From NCBI GenBank assembly GCA_041674485.1, contig JBAYVP010000003.1:1-64000 (forward strand): DNA of 64,000 bases, written 5' to 3'. Of the stretch, positions 1 to 7,922 are shown one piece after another (the first letter of the stretch is position 1; every line of letters begins with the position of its first letter). Under the pieces are notes generated by a model that saw only the letters and a list, made by a program, of their open reading frames with translations, was not told the origin of the DNA and did no database searches. Both the position numbers and the translations under genes were made by a program. Source of the DNA: JAGXQV01 sp041674485 (GTDB lineage Bacteria > Pseudomonadota > Gammaproteobacteria > Burkholderiales > Sulfuricellaceae).

Positions 1-30
1 CGAATGTAAATCAATTCCGCTATACTTCAT
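1..30 (-). CDS. IS110-type transposase, N-terminal 10 codons only (window edge)
   Basis: Reading leftward from an ATG at 28-30, the ten codons give MKYSGIDLHS, with an AGGAGG ribosome-binding site a few bases before the start. A GIDLHS-type motif close to the N-terminus is typical of IS110/IS1111-family (DEDD) transposases, whose first catalytic Asp lies in it. The gene runs out of the window, so neither its length nor its integrity can be judged. The assignment rests on a very short match. Confidence 0.42.
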   Translation of the reverse strand, partial: MKYSGIDLHS

Positions 31-166
31 TTCGGCCTCCTGTGGTTATCGCAAGTTCGCAAACTCACTATAACCCCACCGCCAACGGCGGTGGGAGGCC
101 GGCTAGATGATTTTCAGACCACGATTTCTATTCGCCCGTCCCCAAACATTCCGCGAAGTGACCTCG

Positions 167-188
167 GAATTAAAGGGGCCGTGTTCGA
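167..188 (+). repeat. 22-bp direct repeat, copy 1
   Basis: This 22-bp stretch recurs exactly at 909-930, and similarity continues weakly beyond it (AATT-rich 3' flank). The two copies bracket the ParE/RelE toxin-antitoxin pair. AATTAAAGGGG-type strings are often found next to small mobile or REP-like elements, so this may mark the ends of a mobilised cassette. Confidence 0.6.
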
Positions 189-251
189 GTTAAATTCTAC
201 AACTGTTAAATTCTACAACTTGCAACGCTACTCCAAATCCATTAAAGCGCT

Positions 252-551
252 TCAGCTTTTAATTCTGTCCGTCCAATATCCTGGCTGTCGAGATTGGTGC
301 GCTACTGCAAATACTACGATGCCATTGGCGTGGGGGCGATAAAAGATAGAGAACGGAAAACCGGCAGGCATCACACACCGTGTTCCCGCAACTGAAGGCG
401 AGCCTGCCTCTGGAAACTCAAGCGCCCGATAGGTGGCTTCTTCGACAGCAGCGATAAATCGGAGAGACAGTTGATTCTGGATTCGTTTGTAGTAGGAGGA
501 TTCAGCAAGAAATTCGTGCCGTGCCTGTGCCACAAAACGTACTCGCTTCAC
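252..551 (-). CDS. ParE/RelE-family toxin
   Basis: A 99-residue basic protein of the RelE/ParE plasmid-stabilisation fold: an N-terminal helical hairpin rich in Arg, Tyr and Glu, then a C-terminal sheet segment (FPFSIFYRP, IVVFAVAHQSR) ending in the usual Arg-rich strand. Such toxins either cleave ribosome-bound mRNA (RelE) or poison gyrase (ParE); the sequence does not settle which. The GTG start overlaps the stop of the upstream antitoxin gene (GTGA), the normal antitoxin-first arrangement with translational coupling. Confidence 0.8.
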   Translation of the reverse strand: MKRVRFVAQARHEFLAESSYYKRIQNQLSLRFIAAVEEATYRALEFPEAGSPSVAGTRCVMPAGFPFSIFYRPHANGIVVFAVAHQSRQPGYWTDRIKS

Positions 552-778
552 TGGGCAATTCGCTTTGCTTCTGCAAACACATCTTCAGCGGAGAAAAGGA
601 CTGATTCCCCGCGATCGAATGCTGCAACGCGCGCTTCAACCTCTCTTCTCCACTCAGTGCCAAATTGCAACCCTTGCCCTTCATGGATAGATTCGAGCAG
701 CAATTCTGCCAAGCGGGCGCGTTCGCCAGAAGAGAGGGCGCGTGCCTGATTTTCAACTTCGGCAAATGTGGACGGCAT
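548..778 (-). CDS. Addiction-module antitoxin (TIGR02574-like)
   Basis: A 76-residue acidic helical protein with the pattern of short addiction-module antitoxins: an ALSSGERARLAELLLESI-type helix followed by a variable acidic C-terminus that would wrap the toxin. An AGGAG ribosome-binding site lies about six bases before the ATG. It is the first gene of the pair and overlaps the toxin by four bases. The family usually represses its own operon and neutralises a ParE/RelE toxin; both roles are inferred from family and context. Confidence 0.75.
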   Translation of the reverse strand: MPSTFAEVENQARALSSGERARLAELLLESIHEGQGLQFGTEWRREVEARVAAFDRGESVLFSAEDVFAEAKRIAQ

Positions 779-908
779 GATGTGGCTCCTGTGACGGGTT
801 TAATTGGCTTACATTTTACTCATATGCCAGCAGAAGGCACAATCTTTGGCGCCACTGTGTCTTTGGCGCCGCTGGGGACGACGAACCCTGATGACGAAAC
901 GTCGTGCA

Positions 909-930
909 GAATTAAAGGGGCCGTGTTCGA
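909..930 (+). repeat. 22-bp direct repeat, copy 2
   Basis: Exact second copy of the 22-bp sequence at 167-188, in the same orientation, lying between the two toxin-antitoxin pairs. Confidence 0.6.
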
Positions 931-973
931 ATTGAATTTTACTGAAATCAAAGATGCCGTGTTCGGATTGCTT

Positions 974-1324
974 TCATTCGTGTATCACCAGCGCATCGCG
1001 GGTGATTTCGATAAACCGGCTGGATGCAAAGGCGGCTTCAATGCCGGGCAAATTCGCTCGGAGCACCTTTTCCAAATCTGCGTTGTTGATGTTGCCTGTT
1101 GAGATCAATAGCAGCGATGGCTCGTCAGTAATCAAAAAGGACAGCACGAAATCGGCATCTTTGCTTACCACGACACGTCCATCCTGCTTGGCACAGGCGA
1201 TGACTTCGCCGTCTGGAGTAAGGTTCTTTTTGGGTAGGTCGAGGGTGTGCAATGCATCGTGCCCCGCTTCGTTCAGCCAATTGGCAAAGCGCCGAGGGAG
1301 CTGCGCATCGACCAGAAATTTCAT
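974..1324 (-). CDS. DUF5615 PIN-like protein, putative toxin
   Basis: 116 residues that begin MKFLVDAQLP, the acidic first strand of the PIN-like DUF5615 family, with further conserved acidic positions in a VVSKDADF segment. The fold is that of PIN-domain metal-dependent RNases (Mut7-C relatives). The gene overlaps the stop of the DUF433 gene by four bases. DUF5615-DUF433 pairs are recognised as likely toxin-antitoxin modules; the nuclease activity is inferred from the family. Confidence 0.75.
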   Translation of the reverse strand: MKFLVDAQLPRRFANWLNEAGHDALHTLDLPKKNLTPDGEVIACAKQDGRVVVSKDADFVLSFLITDEPSLLLISTGNINNADLEKVLRANLPGIEAAFASSRFIEITRDALVIHE

Positions 1325-1545
1325 GCCGCCAAGCGTTCCAGTCGTTTAACGTGCGTCAGGCGTGCGGCATAAGATAGCGCTGCCAAAATATCTTCGCGTT
1401 CCAGATCTTCGTAATCGGCTAGTATTTCTTCAGTTGTCATGCCGCTGGCCAACCACTCCAACACGTTTTCCACCGGATAGCGCAAGCCGCGAATGCATGG
1501 CTTGCCGTGACATACCAAAGGGTCGACTGTAATGCGGTCACTCAT
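1321..1545 (-). CDS. DUF433 family protein, putative antitoxin
   Basis: A 74-residue protein with the DUF433 signature: ITVDPLVCHGKPCIRGLRYP near the N-terminus, then VLEWLASGMTTEEIL and a DYEDLEREDILAALSYAA helix. This is a winged-helix-like DNA-binding fold. The start at 1545 was preferred over a longer upstream reading because the homologous region begins there and the extra sequence upstream is Cys/Arg-rich and low in similarity to anything known. It probably autoregulates the pair and antagonises the PIN-like partner downstream. Confidence 0.78.
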   Translation of the reverse strand: MSDRITVDPLVCHGKPCIRGLRYPVENVLEWLASGMTTEEILADYEDLEREDILAALSYAARLTHVKRLERLAA

Positions 1546-1888
1546 TTTTTCTGCCTCACGTTTCCTTGAAAAACATTCACAGTGCTCATCATATCGCCAG
1601 CGGCAGCATCTTACACCAGCTAACCATCTAAACCAAAAGCAGTTCTCGCATATATAGTGGGCGTACCGTTCGCCGTGATCGGCAGTATAACGGCCTGTGC
1701 CTCGCCGGTGTCGGGGCACACTTACTTTGCATCTGCCCTTGTACTCACTTATGACCAACAATTGCTTAACCGAGTGCCATGAGAACCCCTTTGTTCTTAT
1801 TCTTCATAGGCATCGTATCGCTTGGCGTAATTTCCCGGTTTATGGCTTTATAATTCGCCGCATTTGATTTAATCAATCGGGAGCGTTT
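1546..1888. other. Intergenic region before nagZ
   Basis: No convincing gene in this 343-bp stretch. A perfect -10 hexamer TATAAT lies at 1849-1854, 35 bp before nagZ, but no good -35 box lies at the usual distance. The left part may be remnant DNA of the toxin-antitoxin island. Confidence 0.5.
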
Positions 1889-2938
1889 ATGGGTTTGGGG
1901 CCGGTGATGCTGGATGTGCTGGGGAAGCGATTGACTGCCGAGGACGAGGCGCGGTTGCGGCATCCTCTGGTCGGCGGGGTGATTCTGTTTGCGCGCAATT
2001 ATGAGTCGCCCGGACAACTTGCCGAACTGGCTGCGGCGATCCACGCGCTGCGCGCGCCGCCGCTGTTGATTGCGGTGGATCACGAGGGCGGGCGGGTGCA
2101 GCGTTTCCGCGAGGGCTTCACGAAGATTCCCGCGATGCGCGAGCTCGGCAAAATCTGGGATGCGCATCCGCAACGCGCGCGGCATCTGGCGCAGCAGGTC
2201 GGCTATGTGCTGGCGGCGGAGCTGCGCGCGTGCGGCGTGGATTTCAGCTTCACGCCGGTGCTGGATGTGGATTACGGGCAGAGCAGCGTGATCGGCGACC
2301 GCGCGTTTCACCGCGAACCGCAGGCGATTGCCGAGCTGGCGCACAGCTTGCTGGTGGGGTTGAGGCAGGGCGGGATGCACACCGTCGGCAAGCATTTTCC
2401 GGGGCACGGTTTCGTGCAGGCCGATTCGCATCTGGACATTCCGGTGGACGAGCGCGCGTTTGTCGATATCGAAATGGGCGACTTGATCCCGTTCCGTCAG
2501 ATGGTGGATTACGGCCTGACGGCGGTGATGCCCGCGCATGTCATTTACCCCAAGGTGGACAGCCGCCCGGCGGGGTTTTCGCCGGTCTGGCTGAAGAACA
2601 TTTTGCGCGGGCAACTGGGTTTCGAGGGCGTCATCTTCAGCGATGACTTGAGCATGGAAGGCGCGGCGGTCGCGGGCGGCATCGTGCAACGCGCCGAGGC
2701 CGCGCTACATGCCGGTTGCGACATGGTGCTGGTGTGCAACCAGCCGGCATCAGCGGACGAATTGCTGCGGGGGCTGCATTACGAAATGCCCGCCACCAGC
2801 AAGGCGCGCCTCGCGCAGATGCGCGGCAAGGCACATCCCGAATCACTGGCGCATCTGCACGAGCAGCATGCTTTCCTCAAGGCGCTGGACGAGGTTGCCG
2901 CCATCGGCATGAGCAACGCGGAACTGCCGCTGGCATAG
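1889..2938 (+). CDS. nagZ: Beta-N-acetylhexosaminidase NagZ
   Basis: A 349-residue cytoplasmic glycoside hydrolase of family 3 that removes N-acetylglucosamine from anhydromuropeptides during peptidoglycan recycling. The family motif KHFPGHG with the catalytic Asp/His loop follows at about residue 167-180, and the nucleophile region FSDDLSMEG lies near residue 250. Length matches the family. A GGGAG ribosome-binding site stands before the ATG. The gene starts the plus-strand housekeeping block; no signal peptide is present, as expected. Confidence 0.95.
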   Translation: MGLGPVMLDVLGKRLTAEDEARLRHPLVGGVILFARNYESPGQLAELAAAIHALRAPPLLIAVDHEGGRVQRFREGFTKIPAMRELGKIWDAHPQRARHLAQQVGYVLAAELRACGVDFSFTPVLDVDYGQSSVIGDRAFHREPQAIAELAHSLLVGLRQGGMHTVGKHFPGHGFVQADSHLDIPVDERAFVDIEMGDLIPFRQMVDYGLTAVMPAHVIYPKVDSRPAGFSPVWLKNILRGQLGFEGVIFSDDLSMEGAAVAGGIVQRAEAALHAGCDMVLVCNQPASADELLRGLHYEMPATSKARLAQMRGKAHPESLAHLHEQHAFLKALDEVAAIGMSNAELPLA

Positions 2939-3022
2939 GGGGATCGCCGAATCAGTGGTTCCCTATTACGGCGCGGCTTGAGATAATCCACGCCATTCCG
3001 AATATCCTGTTATGGTTATCTT

Positions 3023-4249
3023 ATGAGCGAATTACAGACAGCTTTGCTTGCAATCGGCGCAGGCGTGATCGTCGCGGTGTATGCCTACGGTTGGTGGCAA
3101 CAGCGCAAGTATCGGCGCAAATTCGGCGCGGTATTCAAGGCGAGCCATGCGGATGCGCTGTATCAGGAAAGTGCCGCCGGACCGGTGGAGCATACCTTGG
3201 AAGCCATGGACGAAGAACCTCCGGCCGAAGAGGCGATGGGCGAGGCAATTCCGGTGAGAGATACGCCCCCTATCCAACTTTCCCCCGCGAGCGGGGAGAG
3301 CGAAGCGAGGGGGGCGGAGCCGGGCGAACGTGAAATGCAATTTTCAACCCTTGCGGACGCTGACGCCATGCCTGCCGTAGAGATACCCGCCGCCACGCTG
3401 CTGGACGGTTCGTGTGCCTTGCTGGACGTGCGCAGCGATTTCATCATCGAATTGCATCTGGCCGAACCCAGCCCCGCTGCCGTGCTGGACGGCCTGTGGC
3501 AGCGCAAGTTCGATTTCGGCAAACCGGTGCAGGTATGCGGGCTGACGCTGCCGGGAAAGATGACAACGGCCCGGCAATGGGAACGCGCCATCGCCGAGAG
3601 CCAGATACTGTATGAGCATTTCCGCATCGCGTTGCAATTGGTGGATCGCGGCGGCGCGATCAGCGCGGCGAAGCTGGCGGATTTTCGCGACCTGGTGCTG
3701 GGCGTCGCGAAGCACATCAAGGCGGACACCACCGTTGCGGATGTCGATGAAACCCACCGGCGCGCCACCGAATTGGACGCATTCTGCGCCGGGGTGGACC
3801 AGATGGCCGGCATCAATCTGGTGACGCCCGGCGAGCGTTTGTTGTCGGGCGCAAAAATCGCGCAGGCCGCAACTTTGCACGGCATGACGCTGGAAGCGGA
3901 CGGCGCTTTCCATGCGCTGGATGCGCAGGGGCATAGCGCGTTCAGCCTGATCAATCAGGACAGCAGGCCGTTCCAGCACCATACCCTGGAAACCTTTGCC
4001 ACGCCGGGGCTGACACTGCTGCTCGATGTGCCGCATGTGGAAAATCCCGCCGCGCAATTCGACCGGATGGTGGGTATCGCGCACGAACTGGCCAGGGAGT
4101 TGCAGGCCAACCTGGTGGACGATCACCGCGTGGTGCTGAGCGACAGCGGGTTGGCGCGCATCCGCGCGCAGATCGCCGAGGTCGAGGGGAAAATGTGCGA
4201 CAACGGCATTGCGCCGGGCAGCGGCCAAGCCCGCCGCCTGTTCGCCTGA
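3023..4249 (+). CDS. zipA: Cell division protein ZipA
   Basis: A 408-residue bitopic inner-membrane protein: N-terminal membrane helix (about residues 5-24) followed by a basic stretch, an acidic/Pro-rich linker and a C-terminal ZipA domain (about residues 135-400) that binds the FtsZ tail. Position directly before ligA is the usual order in beta- and gammaproteobacteria. The linker carries an in-frame insertion around 3268-3340 containing a GC-rich palindrome (CCCCGC/GCGGGG) that reads as SPASGESEARG; it resembles an intergenic repeat captured by the gene. Confidence 0.9.
   Translation: MSELQTALLAIGAGVIVAVYAYGWWQQRKYRRKFGAVFKASHADALYQESAAGPVEHTLEAMDEEPPAEEAMGEAIPVRDTPPIQLSPASGESEARGAEPGEREMQFSTLADADAMPAVEIPAATLLDGSCALLDVRSDFIIELHLAEPSPAAVLDGLWQRKFDFGKPVQVCGLTLPGKMTTARQWERAIAESQILYEHFRIALQLVDRGGAISAAKLADFRDLVLGVAKHIKADTTVADVDETHRRATELDAFCAGVDQMAGINLVTPGERLLSGAKIAQAATLHGMTLEADGAFHALDAQGHSAFSLINQDSRPFQHHTLETFATPGLTLLLDVPHVENPAAQFDRMVGIAHELARELQANLVDDHRVVLSDSGLARIRAQIAEVEGKMCDNGIAPGSGQARRLFA
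3268..3340. repeat. Palindrome-containing repeat captured inside zipA
   Basis: The stretch has a run of pyrimidines, a short hairpin (3283-3288 with 3291-3296) and an AGCGAAGCGAGGGG-like tail, a composition typical of intergenic repeats and unlike the flanking coding sequence. It keeps the zipA frame open. A related perfect hairpin stands in non-coding DNA at 21123-21144. Confidence 0.45.
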
Positions 4250-4270
4250 TGGATGGGGAATGGCACCGCG

Positions 4271-6340
4271 ATGACCTCTGACACAAAAGCACGCATCGCG
4301 TTGTTGCGCGCCGATATCGAACGGCATGCTCACGCCTATTATGTGCTGGATGCGCCGGCCATTCCCGATGCGGAATACGACAGGTTGTTCCGCGAACTGC
4401 AAGCGCTGGAAGCGCAGCATCCCGAACTAGTAACTCCTGATTCACCCACCCGGCGTATTGGCGATAAAGCCCTTGCCGGTCGGCGTGAGGGATTTGACGC
4501 AGTGCGCCATGCCGTGCCGATGCTGTCGATCCGTACCGAGACCGACATCAACGACACAGGCGCGCTCGCGTTCGACGCGCGAGTGCGCAAGGAGCTGGGG
4601 CTGGGCGAGAACGATGCGCCAGTCGAATATGCCTGCGAGCTGAAATTCGATGGCTTGGCGATCAACCTGCGCTACGAGCATGGCCTACTGTTTCAGGCCG
4701 CGACACGCGGCGACGGCGAGACCGGCGAGGACGTGACGCAGAACGTGCTCACCATCCACCAGATACCGTTGCGTCTGCAAGGCTGTGATGCGTCAGTGTT
4801 GGAAGTGCGCGGCGAGGTGTATATGTCGCGCCGCAATTTCGAGCGCTATAACGAGCGCCAGCGAGTGAAAGGTTTGCCCGCACTGGTGAACCCGCGCAAC
4901 GGCGCGGCAGGCAGCATTCGCCAGCTTGACCCGGCATTGGCCGCCCGCCGCCCGCTGTCGTTCTTCGCTTACGGCCTCGGTGAGACGCGCGGTTGGGCAT
5001 CGCCCGCGACGCACAGTGCAATGCTAGACGCGCTGGCGGCAATGGGCGTGCCGGTGAGCGACGAGCGCGCGGTGGTGCGCGGCGCAGAAGGTCTGGTTAA
5101 TTTTCATCAGCGTATCGCGGCCAAGCGCGACCAGTTGCCGTTCGACATCGACGGCGTGGTGTACAAGGTCAACAGCCTCGCGTTGCAGGCCGAACTCGGC
5201 TTCGTCTCGCGCGAGCCGCGCTGGGCGGTGGCGCACAAATATCCGGCAGAAGAGCAGCTCACCGTGGTGCGCGACATCGACATCCAGGTCGGGCGCACCG
5301 GCAAGCTCACGCCGGTGGCCAAGCTGGAGCCGGTGTTCGTCGGCGGCACTACAGTTTCCAACGCCACGCTGCACAACGAGGACGAGACGCGGCGCAAGGA
5401 CGTGCGCATCGGCGACACGGTGATCGTGCGCCGCGCGGGCGACGTGATCCCGGAGGTGGTGGGTGTGGTGCTCGACCCTTCGATACCTCAGGGCGAACGG
5501 AAAGAAGAGGGACGATTCGATCTGTTCAAACGGCTGGAAGGCAAATGCCCGGTGTGCGGCAGCGCCATCGTGCGCGAGGAAGGCGAAGCCGACTGGCGCT
5601 GCACCGGCGGGCTGTTCTGCCCGGCGCAGCGCATGCAGGCTCTGCTGCATTTTGCCAGCCGACGCGCCATGGACATCGAGGGGCTGGGCGACAAGTTGGC
5701 CGAACAACTGGTGGAGCAGCAAATCGTGCGCACCCCCGCCGACCTTTACAAGCTGGGCATGACGTCCGTCACCAGCCTGGAACGCATGGGCGAAAAATCC
5801 GCGCTCAACCTGCTGGACGCGATCGAACACAGCAAGCGCACCACGCTGGCGCGCTTCATTTACGCGCTCGGTATCCGCAATGTTGGCGAGGCGACGGCAA
5901 AAGACTTGGCGCAACATTTTGGCTCATTGGATAATCTGCTCGCCGCCGATGCGCAGAGTTTGCAGCAGGTGCGCGATGTCGGGCCGGTGGTGGCGCAGAG
6001 CCTCGTGGCTTTTTTGGCGGAAGCGCACAACCGCGAAGTCATCGCGCAGTTGCGCGCCAGCGGGGTGCATTGGCCGGAGCACGAACAGCGGCAAATGACA
6101 GAGCTGCCGTTCAGCGGCAAGACCTTTGTGCTGACCGGTACACTCACGGCGATGAGCCGCGACGCGGCCAAGGAAAAGCTGGAAGCGCTGGGCGCTAAGG
6201 TGGCAGGCTCGGTATCGAAAAAAACCGACTACGTGGTGGCGGGAGCCGAGGCGGGCAGCAAGCTGGACAAGGCGCGCGAACTGGGTGTGGCGGTGCTGGA
6301 TGAGCGGCAATTTTTAGAGTTGTTGAGAGCGCATGAATAG
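4271..6340 (+). CDS. ligA: NAD-dependent DNA ligase LigA
   Basis: A 689-residue ligase that seals nicks with NAD. The adenylated Lys is K125 in the motif ELKFDGLAI. Domains in order: Ia and adenylation, OB fold, four-Cys zinc finger (CPVC ... C ... C, about residues 415-440), helix-hairpin-helix repeats, and a C-terminal BRCT domain (about 605-680). The start at 4271 was chosen because homology begins there and GGATGGGGA precedes it; an ATG at 4253 is possible. The last codons were altered by a RAYT insertion: the present end is LLRAHE, while the displaced copy at 6976-7032 still reads LLESA and stop. Confidence 0.95.
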   Translation: MTSDTKARIALLRADIERHAHAYYVLDAPAIPDAEYDRLFRELQALEAQHPELVTPDSPTRRIGDKALAGRREGFDAVRHAVPMLSIRTETDINDTGALAFDARVRKELGLGENDAPVEYACELKFDGLAINLRYEHGLLFQAATRGDGETGEDVTQNVLTIHQIPLRLQGCDASVLEVRGEVYMSRRNFERYNERQRVKGLPALVNPRNGAAGSIRQLDPALAARRPLSFFAYGLGETRGWASPATHSAMLDALAAMGVPVSDERAVVRGAEGLVNFHQRIAAKRDQLPFDIDGVVYKVNSLALQAELGFVSREPRWAVAHKYPAEEQLTVVRDIDIQVGRTGKLTPVAKLEPVFVGGTTVSNATLHNEDETRRKDVRIGDTVIVRRAGDVIPEVVGVVLDPSIPQGERKEEGRFDLFKRLEGKCPVCGSAIVREEGEADWRCTGGLFCPAQRMQALLHFASRRAMDIEGLGDKLAEQLVEQQIVRTPADLYKLGMTSVTSLERMGEKSALNLLDAIEHSKRTTLARFIYALGIRNVGEATAKDLAQHFGSLDNLLAADAQSLQQVRDVGPVVAQSLVAFLAEAHNREVIAQLRASGVHWPEHEQRQMTELPFSGKTFVLTGTLTAMSRDAAKEKLEALGAKVAGSVSKKTDYVVAGAEAGSKLDKARELGVAVLDERQFLELLRAHE
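6281..6325 (+). repeat. 45-bp direct repeat, ligA 3' end, copy 1
   Basis: This 45-bp segment inside the ligA 3' end is repeated without a mismatch at 6976-7020, with similarity continuing for about 12 more bases. The two copies flank the RAYT gene and its two REP palindromes. Confidence 0.95.
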
Positions 6341-6344
6341 CATG

Positions 6345-6374
6345 GTAGGTCGGGTTAGCGCAGCGTAACCCGAC
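6345..6374 (+). repeat. REP palindrome (GTAG type), left of RAYT
   Basis: GTAG tetranucleotide followed by the imperfect palindrome GTCGGGTTAGCG ... CGTAACCCGAC. This is the standard REP layout recognised by RAYT proteins. An inverted partner lies at 6943-6972, on the other side of the transposase gene. Confidence 0.85.
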
Positions 6375-6395
6375 AATGACTCTGGAGAATACTTT

Positions 6396-6932
6396 ATGAG
6401 ATACCGGCGTGCCTTTCTTCCTGGAGGTTCGTTTTTCTTTACTCTGGCGATGGAGAGAAGACGCCCGGTATTTGCATCAGCGGAGGCGGTTGATGTTTTG
6501 CGGGGGGCGTTCCGGTCTGTGCTTTCGGCTCACCCCTTCGAGATTGATGCGATGGTGGTGCTGCCGGATCATCTGCATTGCATCTGGACGCTGCCATCGG
6601 GCGATGCAGACTTTGCAACTCGCTGGAGGCTGGTGAAAACGTGGTTTACCAAGCACTGCGATCCGGTATTGCGCCTGACGCCAAATTGTGTCCGTGCCGC
6701 AAGAAAAGAGCAGGTTATATGGCAACATCGCTATTGGGAGCACATGCTGCGGGACGAAACTGATTTTGCGCGACATGTCGAGTACATTCATTTCAACCCG
6801 GTAAAACATGGCTTGGTTTCATCAGCGATGGATTGGCCATATTCCAGTTTCCGCCAGTATGTCGAAGCGGGTGTGTATCCGCCCGATTGGGGGCAAGGAA
6901 CAATTGATATTGAGGGAGTGGGGCGTGAATGA
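6396..6932 (+). CDS. REP-associated tyrosine transposase (RAYT)
   Basis: A 178-residue Y1-type HUH transposase domesticated to act on REP elements. Visible features are the HUH metal-binding motif in PDHLHCIW (about residues 61-68), the YWEHMLRDETDF segment, and the helix YIHFNPVKHG carrying the catalytic Tyr. A GGAG ribosome-binding site precedes the ATG. The gene is bracketed by inverted REPs that start with GTAG, and at least nine further REP loci occur in the window, so this enzyme is the likely source of their spread. The sequence looks intact. Confidence 0.92.
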   Translation: MRYRRAFLPGGSFFFTLAMERRRPVFASAEAVDVLRGAFRSVLSAHPFEIDAMVVLPDHLHCIWTLPSGDADFATRWRLVKTWFTKHCDPVLRLTPNCVRAARKEQVIWQHRYWEHMLRDETDFARHVEYIHFNPVKHGLVSSAMDWPYSSFRQYVEAGVYPPDWGQGTIDIEGVGRE

Positions 6933-6942
6933 AGGGATTGTT

Positions 6943-6972
6943 GTCGGGTTACGCTGCGCTAACCCGACCTAC
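6943..6972 (-). repeat. REP palindrome (GTAG type), right of RAYT
   Basis: Inverted copy of the palindrome at 6345-6374, ending in CTAC (GTAG on the minus strand). With the left copy it forms a RAYT cassette with inverted REP ends. Confidence 0.85.
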
Positions 6973-6975
6973 GCA

Positions 6976-7020
6976 CTGGGTGTGGCGGTGCTGGATGAGC
7001 GGCAATTTTTAGAGTTGTTG
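6976..7020 (+). repeat. 45-bp direct repeat, displaced ligA 3' end, copy 2
   Basis: Perfect copy of 6281-6325. Reading on, it ends in a stop that overlaps the galU ATG (ATGA at 7029-7032) and supplies the GGAGAG ribosome-binding site of galU. This is therefore probably the original ligA-galU junction, and the copy attached to present-day ligA is the new one. Confidence 0.9.
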
Positions 7021-7028
7021 GAGAGTGC

Positions 7029-7922
7029 ATGAAAAAAATCACTAAAGCCGTATTTCCTGTAGCGGGGTTGGGCAGCCGTTTCTTGCCGGCCACCAAGGCC
7101 AGCCCGAAGGAGATGATGCCGGTCGTGGACAAGCCGCTGATCCAGTATGCGGTGGAAGAGGCGGTGGCGGCGGGCATTACCGACATGGTGTTCATCACCG
7201 GGCGGAACAAGCGCGCGATTGAGGATCATTTTGACAAGGCCTACGAGTTGGAGGCGGAGCTTGCCGCGCACAACAAGGATCAATTGTTGAGCCTGGTTCA
7301 GGAAGTCATTCCCAGCCATATCAACTGCATTTATATCCGCCAGTCCGTGCCGCTGGGGCTCGGGCATGCGGTGTTGTGCGCCCGACCGGTGGTGCAGGAT
7401 GAGCCGTTCGCGGTGATCCTGGCGGATGATTTGATGGACGGCGATCAGCCCATCATCAAGCAGATGGCCGATGTGTTCCAGCAGCATCAGTGCTCGGTGC
7501 TGGGCGTGCAGGACGTGCCGCGCGACAAGACGAGGCAGTACGGTATTGTCAGCAGTGTGCCGCTGTCGGCGGATCTTGAGCAGGTGAACGGCATCGTCGA
7601 AAAACCTAAACCGGAAGACGCGCCTTCGACGCTTGCCGTGGTGGGGCGTTACATCCTCACGCCGCGCATTTTTGATTATCTGGAAAAAGTGCAGGCCGGA
7701 ACAGGTGGCGAGATCCAGTTGACCGACGGCATCGCCGCACTGATGTGGGAAGAAAAAATGCTCGCCTACCGCTTCAAGGGCACGCGCTATGACTGCGGCT
7801 CCAAGCTGGGTTATTTGCAGGCGCAGGTGGCATTCGGCCTGAAGCATGCCGAATTGTATGAAGAGTTTTCCGCTTATCTGAATACTTTGGATATGCGCTG
7901 TGACGGTTGCAGGGATAAATGA
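7029..7922 (+). CDS. galU: UTP--glucose-1-phosphate uridylyltransferase GalU
   Basis: A 297-residue cytoplasmic nucleotidyltransferase that makes UDP-glucose from UTP and glucose-1-phosphate for surface polysaccharides. The N-terminal signature GLGSRFLPATKASPKEM and the following VVDKPLIQY segment are diagnostic. Length equals the family norm. Its ribosome-binding site lies in the duplicated ligA tail. The stop overlaps the next gene by four bases, so galU, the phosphoribosyltransferase, mtnP and def form a tight operon. Confidence 0.95.
   Translation: MKKITKAVFPVAGLGSRFLPATKASPKEMMPVVDKPLIQYAVEEAVAAGITDMVFITGRNKRAIEDHFDKAYELEAELAAHNKDQLLSLVQEVIPSHINCIYIRQSVPLGLGHAVLCARPVVQDEPFAVILADDLMDGDQPIIKQMADVFQQHQCSVLGVQDVPRDKTRQYGIVSSVPLSADLEQVNGIVEKPKPEDAPSTLAVVGRYILTPRIFDYLEKVQAGTGGEIQLTDGIAALMWEEKMLAYRFKGTRYDCGSKLGYLQAQVAFGLKHAELYEEFSAYLNTLDMRCDGCRDK

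Noticed and set aside
1822..1854. Full sigma70 promoter for nagZ
   Set aside because: The TATAAT is good, but the only -35-like TTGGCG lies 21 bp away, too far for a normal promoter.
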